Shown piece by piece: positions 24,792 through 33,130 of a stretch of DNA of 64,000 nucleotides. Each line of letters begins with the position of its first letter. The stretch's first letter is position 1. The position numbers were made by a program, and so were the translations under genes. Origin of the DNA: Microbacterium sp. Lineage in GTDB: Bacteria; Actinomycetota; Actinomycetes; Actinomycetales; Microbacteriaceae. Under the pieces are notes generated by a model. The model was not told the DNA's origin and searched no databases. It saw only the letters and a program-made list of their open reading frames with translations. The stretch lies in NCBI GenBank assembly GCA_029239635.1, contig JARBUN010000001.1:1-64000 (forward strand), read 5' to 3'.

Positions 24792-25793
24792 ATGCCTCGT
24801 GTTCTCCGCTCCTCGCTCGCGCTCCTCGTCGCGCTCGCCGCGGGGGGTGCGGCACTGACGGCGTGCGCCCCCGTGTCGACGGCATCCCTCCCTCCGGTGA
24901 CGTCTCCGTGTGCTCCGGGGGCCGTCGAGGTGCCGCCGGGGGCGGAGAATCTGCAGAGCGCTCTGGATGCCGCCACCCCGGGCGACGTCCTCCAGCTGTC
25001 GCCGGTGACCTACTCGGGGCGGTTCCGCATCGCGGTGTCGGGCGAGGCGGAGCGTCCGATCGTCCTGTGCGGGGTGTCGGGTGCCGTCCTCGACGCCGGG
25101 GGAGCGCAGGACGGATACGCGCTGCACCTCGACGGAGCCTCGTTCTGGCACGTGCAGGACCTCGCGGTGCGCGGGGGGCAGAAGGGCGTCGTCCTGGATG
25201 CCGCTTCGCACACCGAGCTGTCGCGCGTGCGCATCTCGGATGTGGGGCAGGAGGGGCTGCACCTCCGCGCCGCGAGCAGCGACAACCGCGTCGAGGACAC
25301 CGTCGTCGAGCGCACGGGCCTCACGGACGCGAAGTACGGCGAGGGGGTGTACGTCGGCTCTGCGGAGGCCAACTGGTGCCGATACACGTCGTGCGCGCCG
25401 GACCGCAGCGATCGCAACGTCTTCGAGCGATTGGACGTGCGCGACACCACGGCCGAGGCACTGGACGTCAAGGAGGGCACGACCGGCGGCATCGTCCGCG
25501 CCTCGATCCTCGCGGTCGGCTCCGATGCCGTGGTGGACAGCGCCGTCGACCTGAAGGGCACGGGCTGGTCCATCGAGGGAAGTACCGTCACGGGTCCGGT
25601 GGATGCCGTGTCGGTGCACGTGATCCTGGCCCCGTGGGGGTCCGACAACACCGTCGCGACCAGCACCCTGCAGCCCGGACCGGGTGGGATGGGCGTCCAC
25701 GTCGTGGGGGACGCCCGCTCGGCGGGGAACGTCGTGGGGTGCGACAACAGCGTCCCCGGGGACGCGTCTGCGGGGAACATCCCCTGCCGGTGA
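24792..25793 (+). CDS. Parallel beta-helix lipoprotein
   Basis: A 333-residue exported protein. A signal peptide with lipobox LTAC (C25) is followed by a right-handed beta-helix (pectate-lyase-like). Repeated rungs include FWHVQDLAVRGGQKGVVLD, TELSRVRISDVGQEGLHL and NRVEDTVVER. Cysteines in YTSCAPD, VVGCDNS and NIPCR may form disulphides. Such folds bind, cleave or epimerise acidic polysaccharides; no catalytic set can be named. GATACT lies close to the ATG, suggesting a leaderless start. It precedes a GT2/beta-helix operon by 73 bases, which supports a polysaccharide role. Confidence 0.8.
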   Translation: MPRVLRSSLALLVALAAGGAALTACAPVSTASLPPVTSPCAPGAVEVPPGAENLQSALDAATPGDVLQLSPVTYSGRFRIAVSGEAERPIVLCGVSGAVLDAGGAQDGYALHLDGASFWHVQDLAVRGGQKGVVLDAASHTELSRVRISDVGQEGLHLRAASSDNRVEDTVVERTGLTDAKYGEGVYVGSAEANWCRYTSCAPDRSDRNVFERLDVRDTTAEALDVKEGTTGGIVRASILAVGSDAVVDSAVDLKGTGWSIEGSTVTGPVDAVSVHVILAPWGSDNTVATSTLQPGPGGMGVHVVGDARSAGNVVGCDNSVPGDASAGNIPCR

Positions 25794-25804
25794 CCCGTAC
25801 GCGG

Positions 25805-25852
25805 TAGCCTTCAGTGTCTCCCCCGGGCATCGAATCGCGTTACCCGAACGCG
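25805..25852 (+). promoter_or_regulatory. Promoter and inverted repeat before the GT2 operon
   Basis: TAGCCT (25805-25810) is a -10 candidate. CGCGTT (25836-25841) and AACGCG (25847-25852) form a 6-bp inverted repeat with a 5-base spacer in the leader, immediately before the GAGGGGGAG ribosome site. It could be an operator, for instance for the XRE protein encoded by the third gene, or a small hairpin controlling translation. Confidence 0.45.
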
Positions 25853-25866
25853 CGAGGGGGAGAGTG

Positions 25867-27144
25867 ATGGCCGACGCGTCCTTCGGCGAGCAGTTGATGT
25901 GGGTGCTGCCGTTCGGCTACCTCGGCATCGTCTCGTGGGGTTTCTGGCTCATCCGCAAGATCCTGGCCGCGACGGCGCGCCCCGTGAAGAACCTCTATCG
26001 CACGACGACCACCGTGGTCGTTCCCTCGTTCCACGAGGACCCCGACGTGCTCCTGCGCTGTCTGCAGACCTGGGTCCGCCAGGGCCCGTCCCGGATCATC
26101 ATCGTCCTCGACGTGGCCGATGTGGAGGCGCAGTCCCGGATCGAAGCGCTCGCCCTGCCCTCGGTCGACGTCGTGATGTTCCACCACCGAGGGAAGCGGT
26201 CGGCGCTGGGGGTCGGCATCCGGATGGTCGACACCGAGCTGATCCTCTTCGTCGACTCCGACACGGCGTGGGAGGACGGGATGCTGGATGCCGTGCAGAT
26301 GCCGTTCATCGATCCCGCGGTGGGGGCGGTGAGCACGCGGCAGAACGTCTACCTGCCGAAGTCGAGCGTGTGGCGCCGCGTGGCCGACTGGATCATCGAC
26401 CTCCGCTACACGGACTACGCCCCCGCGATGGGGCGCTTCGGCGGCATCATCTGCGCGTCGGGGCGGACCGCGGCGTACCGCACCTCGGTGATCCAACCGC
26501 GCGTGGAAGACCTCGAGCACGAGATCTTCTTCGGCAAGGAGTGCATCGCGGGCGATGACGGCCGGATGACGTGGCTCGTGCTGTCCCAGGGCTTCCGCGT
26601 CGCGCACCAGGACAGCGCGCGCGCCCTCTCGATGTTCCCCGGCACGTTCCGCGCCTTCGTCAAGCAGCGGGTGCGGTGGAGTCGGAACTCGTTCCGGTGC
26701 TACCTGACCGCGATCCGCCACGGCTGGGTCTTCAAGGTCCCGCTCATCTCGCAGATCACGATGATGCAGATCCTCCTGACGCCCTTCACGATGTTCGTGG
26801 CGTTGGCGTACGTCGTGCTGGCGGCGCGGGCGCAGCACCCCCTCCTCGGGCTCGGACTCGCGATCGTCTGGCTCTTCGTCGGTCGCGGCATCCGCGGGAT
26901 GTCGCACCTGTGGCGGCGTCCCGAAGACATCGTGCTGCTGCCGCTGGTGACGCTCGTCATCATCTTCATCGCCCTCCCCATCAAGATCTACGCCCTCTTC
27001 ACGATGAACAAGCAGGGGTGGCTGACGCGCTCGGCCGACAGCCAGGGCGGTGAGGGCCAGACGGAAGCGAGCCTCGGCGGCGAGGGACAGTCCGCCGAGA
27101 GCCTCGGGCTCGTCTCGCAGGAGACGAAGGCGGCCCATGGCTGA
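25867..27144 (+). CDS. Processive family 2 glycosyltransferase (second)
   Basis: A 425-residue membrane GT of the hyaluronan/cellulose synthase type. One N-terminal helix (~10-30) is followed by a GT-A domain with VVPSFHEDPD (51-60), DSD at 130-132, GDD at 229-231 (acceptor acid region) and QRVRW at 267-271 (QxxRW). Three C-terminal helices cover ~291-380. The tail has a short tandem repeat (GGEGQTEASL / GGEGQSAESL). It is first in a three-gene coupled operon: its stop lies 5 bases beyond the start of the next gene. Product probably a linear surface polysaccharide; sugar unknown. Confidence 0.9.
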   Translation: MADASFGEQLMWVLPFGYLGIVSWGFWLIRKILAATARPVKNLYRTTTTVVVPSFHEDPDVLLRCLQTWVRQGPSRIIIVLDVADVEAQSRIEALALPSVDVVMFHHRGKRSALGVGIRMVDTELILFVDSDTAWEDGMLDAVQMPFIDPAVGAVSTRQNVYLPKSSVWRRVADWIIDLRYTDYAPAMGRFGGIICASGRTAAYRTSVIQPRVEDLEHEIFFGKECIAGDDGRMTWLVLSQGFRVAHQDSARALSMFPGTFRAFVKQRVRWSRNSFRCYLTAIRHGWVFKVPLISQITMMQILLTPFTMFVALAYVVLAARAQHPLLGLGLAIVWLFVGRGIRGMSHLWRRPEDIVLLPLVTLVIIFIALPIKIYALFTMNKQGWLTRSADSQGGEGQTEASLGGEGQSAESLGLVSQETKAAHG

Positions 27145-29257
27145 GGACGGTGCGATCACGGCGCAGGAACGCGGGGACAGTCACTTCGCCTTCCGCGGGG
27201 TCGCGCGCGTCTTCATGGTGGTCGCGGTGGTCGTGCTCGTGGCGGGGGTGATCCTCGCGGGCAACTTCGTGCACACCGGATCCTTCCTGCCCTGGCTGGA
27301 CGACGACGCGCGCTCGAGCGCCGCCGTGGTGGGGCCTGCGCCGGACCCGTCCGGCAATGCCGACGGAGCCGATCCGGCAGCGGCGTCGCAGACGGCCGCC
27401 GATCGCGTGGCCGCCGAGGACACGCGCCTGTCCGCGGTCGCCGCGCTGGGCAGCACCGACCCCGCCCTCATCGACGCGTGGAGCACGGTCGTGCTGGGGG
27501 CCCGGAACGGTCAGCCCACGGGGTACAGCCTCTCCGACCTCGTCGCCCTCGGCGCCGTCCGCCAGGACGACCCGACGACCTTCACGCTGCAGCGCAACGT
27601 CGTCGTCCGCTCCGGAGCCGAGCTCGACCTCGTCGCGCCCGGTGCGACGCTGCGGATGACGAGCTCGCCCGCGGCGAGCACGAGCATCGTCGGGTGGGGT
27701 GGCACCGTGCGGTTCGGCGGTGCCGACGGATCGCCGTTGCGGGTCGCGTCGTGGGACGACACCGTCGCCGCCCCCGACACCGACGAGGGGGACGGACGCG
27801 CGTACATCCGCGTTCGAGACGGCGTCCTCGCCTCGACCTTCACCGACTTCGCCGACCTCGGCTACTGGAGCGGGCGCACCGGGGGACTCGCCATCACCGG
27901 CAGTGGCACGGTGGATGCCACCGCTCAGCTCGAGAACTCGACGATGGCGGGGCTGCACTACGGCTTCTTCGCGTCGGAGAGCACCGGGGTCGGCATCTCG
28001 GACTCGACGATCAGCGACTCGACCCTCACGGGCATCGAGCTGACCAACGGCGGCCACGACTTCCGGGTCGAGCGCACCACCGTCCGCGATTCGGGCTCGG
28101 ACGGCATCGCGCTCTCCCGACAGTCGCGAGCCCTCAGCCTCACCGGGGTCACGGTGGAAGGGGCCGCCGGCTGGGGCGTCCGGGTCGACGGCTCCGCCCT
28201 GGCGGACGGACCGACGACCGGCGGCTACGGTCTGACGCCGTCGAGCGAGTTCACCCTGGTCGACTCCCGCGTGCAGGACAACCGGGACGGGGGCGTGCGC
28301 GTCATCTCGACGGACAAGACCGAGATCCGTCAGTCCACGGTCGACGAGGACCGCACGGCCGTTCTCGTCGAAGGACCGTTGACGGGGCTGGCGGTGACGA
28401 ATGTCGATCTCTCGTCGAGCGAGCTGCGGGGTCTGGACATCACCGGCCGGATCACGGATGCCAGGGTCTCGGACTCGCGCATCGTGGGACGCCGCATCGC
28501 CACCGAGATCACCGGGGCCGCGGTCGTGATGACCGGGAACGACCTCACCGTCGCCGCGGGGTCCGCCGTCGAGCTCGCGGAGGACGCGCGCGCCGACATC
28601 ACCGGCAACACCTTCCACGGGGTCGGGCAGGACGCGGTCGCGATGTGGGCGGGCTCGCGCTCGATGCAGGCGGAGAACGACGAGAGCGACTGGACGTTCC
28701 AGTGGGCCTGGGTCGGATGGATGAACGAGCACCCGATGATGTGGATGTGGGCGCTCGTGCTTCTCATCCCCGCGATCGGTTTGCCCGTGCTGTGGAGGCG
28801 GCGGCGAGAACATCGTCGACTCCGTGAGCTCCTCCGTGAGGCGCTGCTCCGGCACGGCGAGGAGCAGGTCGCGGCCTATCGCGCGCTGCCGACCCCGGAG
28901 CCCCTTCCCTCGGCAGGTCCGTTGTCCTCGGCGACGGCTTCGTCCGCGGCCTCCGCACCGCCGGCCGCGGACGGAGCGACCGACCTCCCGGGCACCCCGC
29001 ACACGGTTCCCCCGCGTCCGCGCGCGCCCCGTGCTCCGGCGACCTCGCGCCCGCGATCGTTCGCGGACCTTCGCACCGGCGTCCTCGAGGGACGCACGTT
29101 CGCGTCGCTCCGTGAGTTCGCCATCGCCGCTGTCGTCGAGGGCGGGTACTCCGTGTCGACGATCTCGCGTCTGTTCCGCATTCAGCAGTGGCGTCTGCAG
29201 CAGTGGGTGGATGACGCCCTCTCCGTCGACGCCACCTCGACGAGGGGACTCCGATGA
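27137..29257 (+). CDS. Membrane beta-helix protein with cytoplasmic HTH-like module
   Basis: A 706-residue protein with an unusual build. An N-terminal helix (~22-45) leads to an extracytoplasmic parallel beta-helix (~140-510) with many rungs (NSTMAGLHYGFFAS, STISDSTLTGIEL, TTVRDSGSDGIAL). A second membrane helix (~534-553), a basic coiled stretch, a Pro/Ala linker (~584-636) and a ~55-residue C-terminal module (640-694: SFADLRTGVLEGRTF ... RLFRIQQWRLQQWV) follow. The last looks like a three-helix HTH and also ends the XRE protein encoded next. The beta-helix may bind or epimerise the polymer made by the coupled GT2; the cytoplasmic part could signal to regulation. Confidence 0.8.
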   Translation: MAEDGAITAQERGDSHFAFRGVARVFMVVAVVVLVAGVILAGNFVHTGSFLPWLDDDARSSAAVVGPAPDPSGNADGADPAAASQTAADRVAAEDTRLSAVAALGSTDPALIDAWSTVVLGARNGQPTGYSLSDLVALGAVRQDDPTTFTLQRNVVVRSGAELDLVAPGATLRMTSSPAASTSIVGWGGTVRFGGADGSPLRVASWDDTVAAPDTDEGDGRAYIRVRDGVLASTFTDFADLGYWSGRTGGLAITGSGTVDATAQLENSTMAGLHYGFFASESTGVGISDSTISDSTLTGIELTNGGHDFRVERTTVRDSGSDGIALSRQSRALSLTGVTVEGAAGWGVRVDGSALADGPTTGGYGLTPSSEFTLVDSRVQDNRDGGVRVISTDKTEIRQSTVDEDRTAVLVEGPLTGLAVTNVDLSSSELRGLDITGRITDARVSDSRIVGRRIATEITGAAVVMTGNDLTVAAGSAVELAEDARADITGNTFHGVGQDAVAMWAGSRSMQAENDESDWTFQWAWVGWMNEHPMMWMWALVLLIPAIGLPVLWRRRREHRRLRELLREALLRHGEEQVAAYRALPTPEPLPSAGPLSSATASSAASAPPAADGATDLPGTPHTVPPRPRAPRAPATSRPRSFADLRTGVLEGRTFASLREFAIAAVVEGGYSVSTISRLFRIQQWRLQQWVDDALSVDATSTRGLR

Positions 29258-30099
29258 GCGACGAGTTCGATCCCGATGACCGGCTCGACGAGGTGCTCCG
29301 GTCACTCGCCGACCGGGTGAAAGGCCTGCGGCGCGACCGCGGGCTCTCGGTGAGCGATCTCGCCTTCGAAGCGGGGCTGTCGGAGGGGCGATTGCGGGCC
29401 GTGGAGTCGGGACGGACCGCGGCGTCCCTGTCGACCCTCGTCGCCCTGGCCGAGACCTTCGAGATCGGTCTTCCCGACCTGTTCTCGGACCCGTCCCGGA
29501 CGAACGTCTCGGAGCAGGATGCCGAATCGTCGAGCCCGCACGTCGTGCCGAGCGCCGTGGTGTGGGGCGGGGAACTCCCGCCGGCTCCCTGGGTCGGTGC
29601 GCCCTCGTCGACGGTGAGCGTCCCCGCGGACACGATGCCGACGCCGGGCCCGGGGGAACAGGCGTTCATCGCGACCGAGAAGGTGTGGGGTGGCCCGCTC
29701 CCGCCGGCGCCGTGGATCGCGGAGGCGCCGCTCGCGCCCGCGCCCGTCCGCGAGCCCGTGCCCGTCCCCGCTCCGGAGGCGCCTCCGGCTGAGATCGTGC
29801 CCCACCGTGCGAGTCCGGTTGCGGCCCGCGCCCACGACTACGCCCGCGCCCACGGCATGCGTGAGACCTTGGCATACGTGTTCGTGGCCCCGCGTTCGCC
29901 CGAGAGAGCGACGCCCCGGACGTTCTCCGACCTGCGGACCGGCGCTCTCGCGGGTCGCGAGTTCCGGTCGCTGCAAGAGTTCGCCGTGGCATCCATCGTC
30001 GAGGGCGGTCACGCGCTCGCCGATGTCGCGCGGGTGTTCCGGATCCCCGCGTGGCGGCTCGAGCAGTGGGTGATCGAAACCGGGCACACCCCGCACTGA
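29254..30099 (+). CDS. XRE-family regulator with C-terminal HTH-like module
   Basis: A 281-residue protein whose start overlaps the preceding stop as ATGA. Residues ~14-76 form an XRE helix-turn-helix (LRRDRGLSVSDLAFEAGLSEGRLRAVESGR). A disordered Pro/Ala middle contains two copies of WGG-x-LPPAPW (104-113 and 145-154). The C-terminal 221-275 module (TFSDLRTGALAGREF ... RVFRIPAWRLEQWV) is 31/55 identical, by my manual alignment, to the C terminus of the upstream beta-helix protein. It may autoregulate the operon from the inverted repeat at 25836. The module could let it contact the membrane protein or shared DNA. Confidence 0.85.
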   Translation: MSDEFDPDDRLDEVLRSLADRVKGLRRDRGLSVSDLAFEAGLSEGRLRAVESGRTAASLSTLVALAETFEIGLPDLFSDPSRTNVSEQDAESSSPHVVPSAVVWGGELPPAPWVGAPSSTVSVPADTMPTPGPGEQAFIATEKVWGGPLPPAPWIAEAPLAPAPVREPVPVPAPEAPPAEIVPHRASPVAARAHDYARAHGMRETLAYVFVAPRSPERATPRTFSDLRTGALAGREFRSLQEFAVASIVEGGHALADVARVFRIPAWRLEQWVIETGHTPH

Positions 30100-30129
30100 G
30101 GCACGCGCGCGGCGGGCGCGCGATCGCGG

Positions 30130-31095
30130 CTACAGGGCGCGGAGCTTCTCCAGGAGCGGCTCGGCGATCTCGTCGACGAAGCGCTGCTGCTGCTCGTCGC
30201 CGACCTGCACGATGGCGATGTCGGTGAAGCCCGCGTCGAGGAAGGGACGGACGCTCTCGGCGAGCTCGTCCAGGTCTGGGCCGCACGCGATCGAGTCCGC
30301 CACGTCCTCGGGACGAACGAACTGCGAGGCGCCCGCGAAGCCGGCCGGGGTCGGGAGGTCGGCGTTGACGGCCCACCCTCCCGCGAACCAGCGGAACTGG
30401 TCGTGGGCGCGGGCGATCGCGGCATCCTTGTCGGGGTCCCAGCTGATCGGGATCTGGCCGATCTTGCGGGACGCACCCTCGTGGTGCTCGTCCCACCCCT
30501 GCACGACCTCGGCATCGGGCTCGGTGGTGATGAGGTGGTCGCCCAGTGGGGCGAAGCGCGCGATGGAGTGCTCCCCGGACACGGCGACGCCGATCGGCAC
30601 CCCTCCGTCGGGTGCGTCCCACACCCGTGCCGAGTCCACGCGGAAGTACTCGCCGTCATAGGTGACGAGGTCGCCGGTGTGCAGGGCGCGGATGATCTCG
30701 ATGGCCTCGACCAGCATGTCCTGGCGCGCGTGCACCGCGGGCCAGCCTTCGCCCACGACGTGCTCGTTGAGGTTCTCGCCGGAACCGAGCCCCAGGGTGA
30801 AGCGCCCGTCGGACAGCAGCTGCAGGGTCGCGGCCTTCTGCGCGACCACCGCGGGGTGGTAGCGCACCGTCGGGCACGTGACGTAGGTCATCAGCTCGAC
30901 GTTCGAGGTCGCGTGCGCGACCGCTCCCAGCACCGTCCACGCGTAAGGGGCATGGCCCTGGCTGGTGAGCCACGGGGAGTAGTGGTCGCTGGAGACGAGG
31001 AAGTCGTAGCCCGCGCGCTCGGCGCCGACGGCGTAGTCGACGAGCTCCCGCGGGCCGCTCTGCTCGGTCATGAGGGTGTATCCGAATCGCGTCAT
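30130..31095 (-). CDS. LLM-class F420-dependent oxidoreductase
   Basis: A 321-residue luciferase-like TIM-barrel enzyme close to the F420-dependent glucose-6-phosphate dehydrogenase branch. It shows MTRFGYTLMTEQSGP, SSDHYSPWLTSQGHAPYAW, LMTYVTCPTVRYHPAVVAQ and GLGSGENLNEHVVG, the cofactor-site segment. Start is the ATG at 31095; an upstream in-frame codon would add 12 residues. Substrate unknown; true G6P-dehydrogenases need extra phosphate-binding residues that I cannot confirm. Confidence 0.88.
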   Translation of the reverse strand: MTRFGYTLMTEQSGPRELVDYAVGAERAGYDFLVSSDHYSPWLTSQGHAPYAWTVLGAVAHATSNVELMTYVTCPTVRYHPAVVAQKAATLQLLSDGRFTLGLGSGENLNEHVVGEGWPAVHARQDMLVEAIEIIRALHTGDLVTYDGEYFRVDSARVWDAPDGGVPIGVAVSGEHSIARFAPLGDHLITTEPDAEVVQGWDEHHEGASRKIGQIPISWDPDKDAAIARAHDQFRWFAGGWAVNADLPTPAGFAGASQFVRPEDVADSIACGPDLDELAESVRPFLDAGFTDIAIVQVGDEQQQRFVDEIAEPLLEKLRAL

Positions 31096-31160
31096 GACGC
31101 TCACGGTAGGACGGCCTGCCGGCCCCCTCACCGGGGTTGCGCGGCGACGCCGGATACGCC

Positions 31161-31191
31161 AGCGGCCCGCGGCAGGGCACCGCGGGCCGCT
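31161..31191. terminator. Terminator downstream of terC
   Basis: A perfect 12-bp GC stem (31161-31172 with 31180-31191) and 7-base loop, 10 bases after the terC stop on the reverse strand. No T run. Confidence 0.7.
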
Positions 31192-31200
31192 GAGCGGGAG

Positions 31201-32223
31201 TCAGTCCTCCGGAGCGTGGACGATCTTCTCGCCGTCGAAGGTCTCGCGGTCGTCCTTCCGTGCGTCGTTCCGGGTCTTGCGCAGGCTCAGCCACGTGGCC
31301 ACCGCCACGGTCGCCGCGATGAACAAGAGGGAGAACCAGATCGGGATCTCCGGCACCCACAGCAGCGGCTCCCCGCCGTTGATGAAGGGCACCTCGTTGA
31401 CGTGCAGGGCGTGGAAGACGAGCTTCACGCCGATGAACGCGAGGATCACGGCCAGGCCCTGAGCGAGGTAGACGAGACGCTCGAGCAGCCCGCCGATGAG
31501 GAAGTACAGCTGACGCAGTCCCATCAGGGCGAAGGCGTTGGCGGTGAAGACGATGTACGCCTCTTTCGTCAGGCCGTAGATCGCCGGGATCGAGTCGACG
31601 GCGAAGACGAGGTCGATGAACCCGATCGCGACGATCACGAGGAGCATCGGGGTGACGAAGCGCTTGCCGTTCTTGCGCACCGTCAGCTTGTCGCTGTTGT
31701 ACTCCTCGGAGACGGGGAGGATGCGACGGACGAACTGCATGAACTTGCCGTTGGCGGGGTCGCTCTCGCCGTGCGAGAAGGCCTGACGGTAGGCGAGGAC
31801 GAGCAGGAGGGCGCCGAAGAGGTAGAAGATCCAGGAGAAGTTCTCGATCAGGGCGGCGCCGACCGCGATGAACGCGCCGCGCATGATGAGCGCGATGACG
31901 ATGCCGATCATCAGCACCTTCTGCTGGTACTTCTTCGGCACCGCGAAGCCGGTCATGATGATCAGGAACACGAAGAGGTTGTCGATCGACAGGGCCTTCT
32001 CGGTGAGATAGCCGGCGAAGTACTCCCCGCCGAACGTCCAGCCCGAGAAGACGCCGACGCCGACGCCGAACAGCAGGGCCAGGCCGATGTAGAACGCCGA
32101 CCAACGGGCGGATTCGCCGATCGTCGGCTCGTGGGGCTTACGGACGTGGACGAAGAACTCGAACACGAAGAATGCGATCGTCACGGCGATCGTGATGATC
32201 CAGATGAGCGGGGTGACGCCCAC
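31201..32223 (-). CDS. TerC-family membrane transporter (probable Mn exporter)
   Basis: A 340-residue protein with about nine transmembrane segments. The two Asp-bearing family motifs are KALSIDNLFVFLIIM and VFAVDSIPAIYGL, within helices 3 and 6-7. TerC/Alx proteins export manganese and help metallate secreted proteins. The GTG at 32223 is chosen because GGAGG lies 5 bases upstream and the protein then starts MGVTPLIWI. An upstream yybP-ykoY riboswitch supports manganese as the signal and cargo. Confidence 0.92.
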   Translation of the reverse strand: MGVTPLIWIITIAVTIAFFVFEFFVHVRKPHEPTIGESARWSAFYIGLALLFGVGVGVFSGWTFGGEYFAGYLTEKALSIDNLFVFLIIMTGFAVPKKYQQKVLMIGIVIALIMRGAFIAVGAALIENFSWIFYLFGALLLVLAYRQAFSHGESDPANGKFMQFVRRILPVSEEYNSDKLTVRKNGKRFVTPMLLVIVAIGFIDLVFAVDSIPAIYGLTKEAYIVFTANAFALMGLRQLYFLIGGLLERLVYLAQGLAVILAFIGVKLVFHALHVNEVPFINGGEPLLWVPEIPIWFSLLFIAATVAVATWLSLRKTRNDARKDDRETFDGEKIVHAPED

Positions 32224-32259
32224 GGAGACCTCCAAGGGAAATAGGTGTACGACAAGACA

Positions 32260-32357
32260 CCAAGGTCTCCTCCGCCCGGCGAGATGGGCCGACGTCCCGG
32301 GTCCACGATGGCGTGGCCGTATTGACGAGAACGTCACGATGGGAGTACTCCCCTTGC
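32260..32357 (-). promoter_or_regulatory. yybP-ykoY manganese riboswitch upstream of terC
   Basis: Read on the reverse strand, CAAGG (32356-32352) pairs with CCTTG (32265-32261) as P1. GGGGAGTA follows at 32353-32346, a CGTC-AATACGG element lies at about 32329-32319, and GCCGGGCGGAGGAGACC lies at about 32280-32264. These are the conserved parts of the manganese-sensing aptamer, and terC is a standard target. The 3' strand GGAGACCT (32270-32263) can instead pair with AGGTCTCC (32231-32224), which overlaps the ribosome site and touches the GTG. Metal binding would therefore free the ribosome site and switch translation on. Confidence 0.88.
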
Positions 32358-32420
32358 TGGATGCGATTCTAGCGGACGCGGACGGGTGCCCGGGGGCTGG
32401 ACCCCGATCCGCGCGCCGTG

Positions 32421-33056
32421 CTAGTCGGTGGACAGGGTCGTGGCGCGCTCGCCGCGCACGCCGACGCGCAGGGCGGGGGCACCCTCTGTCGGCTCGAAGC
32501 CGAGAGCCGTCAAGGCGTCGAAGCGTGCGTCGCCGACCGGGGCGCTGACACCGAGGTCGGTGAGCTCGAGGCGGGGGAGGTCACCGAGACCCGGGTGCGG
32601 GCTGTCCTGCCAATCGATGAGGAACGGGAGCCCGTCCCACGCGTTCCCGGCGCGCCGGGTCAGTCGCCACGACAGCTGCACTCCGTCGGGGCGCACACGA
32701 CCGAGCGGCTCGACGTCGCCCGGATCGGCACCGAGGTCACGAAGGTGCGCGACCGTGGCATCCAGGTCATCCGGACGAACGGCGAAGCCGACCAGGCGCG
32801 GTGCGTCGAGGCCGCTGATGCCGAAGGTGGGGATCTCGGATGCCACGCGGTCGCCGTCGGGGTCGGGTCCGATGATCTCGAGGTACCGACGCCCGGGCTG
32901 CCCGTCGACGGTCAGGGCGATGAGAGCGTTCGCGGTCCCGGTCGTGGTGTGCCGTCCGCCCGGGGCGGCGCGGACGCCGGTGAGGCGCTCGATCTCATCG
33001 ACGGCGTGCGGCAGGGACGGCCCGGCGAAGACGAGGTGGTCGAGGTCGGTCGGCAT
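32421..33056 (-). CDS. Glyoxalase-like (VOC) domain protein
   Basis: A 211-residue protein of the glyoxalase-like type, starting MPTDLDHLVFAGPSLPHAVDEIERLTGV. It contains two betaalphabetabetabeta modules (the second around LTDLGVSAPVGDARFDALTALGF). H7 and E61 (YLEIIGP) may be metal ligands. Substrate unknown. GGAG lies upstream of the ATG. It lies downstream of the TetR gene on the same strand, 75 bases away. Confidence 0.75.
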   Translation of the reverse strand: MPTDLDHLVFAGPSLPHAVDEIERLTGVRAAPGGRHTTTGTANALIALTVDGQPGRRYLEIIGPDPDGDRVASEIPTFGISGLDAPRLVGFAVRPDDLDATVAHLRDLGADPGDVEPLGRVRPDGVQLSWRLTRRAGNAWDGLPFLIDWQDSPHPGLGDLPRLELTDLGVSAPVGDARFDALTALGFEPTEGAPALRVGVRGERATTLSTD

Positions 33057-33130
33057 GGGGGCTCCATTCGGTCGGTCCCTCGACTCTGCCGCCCGCTCCG
33101 TCGCTCGTGCACGCGGGGCGTCACACGCCG

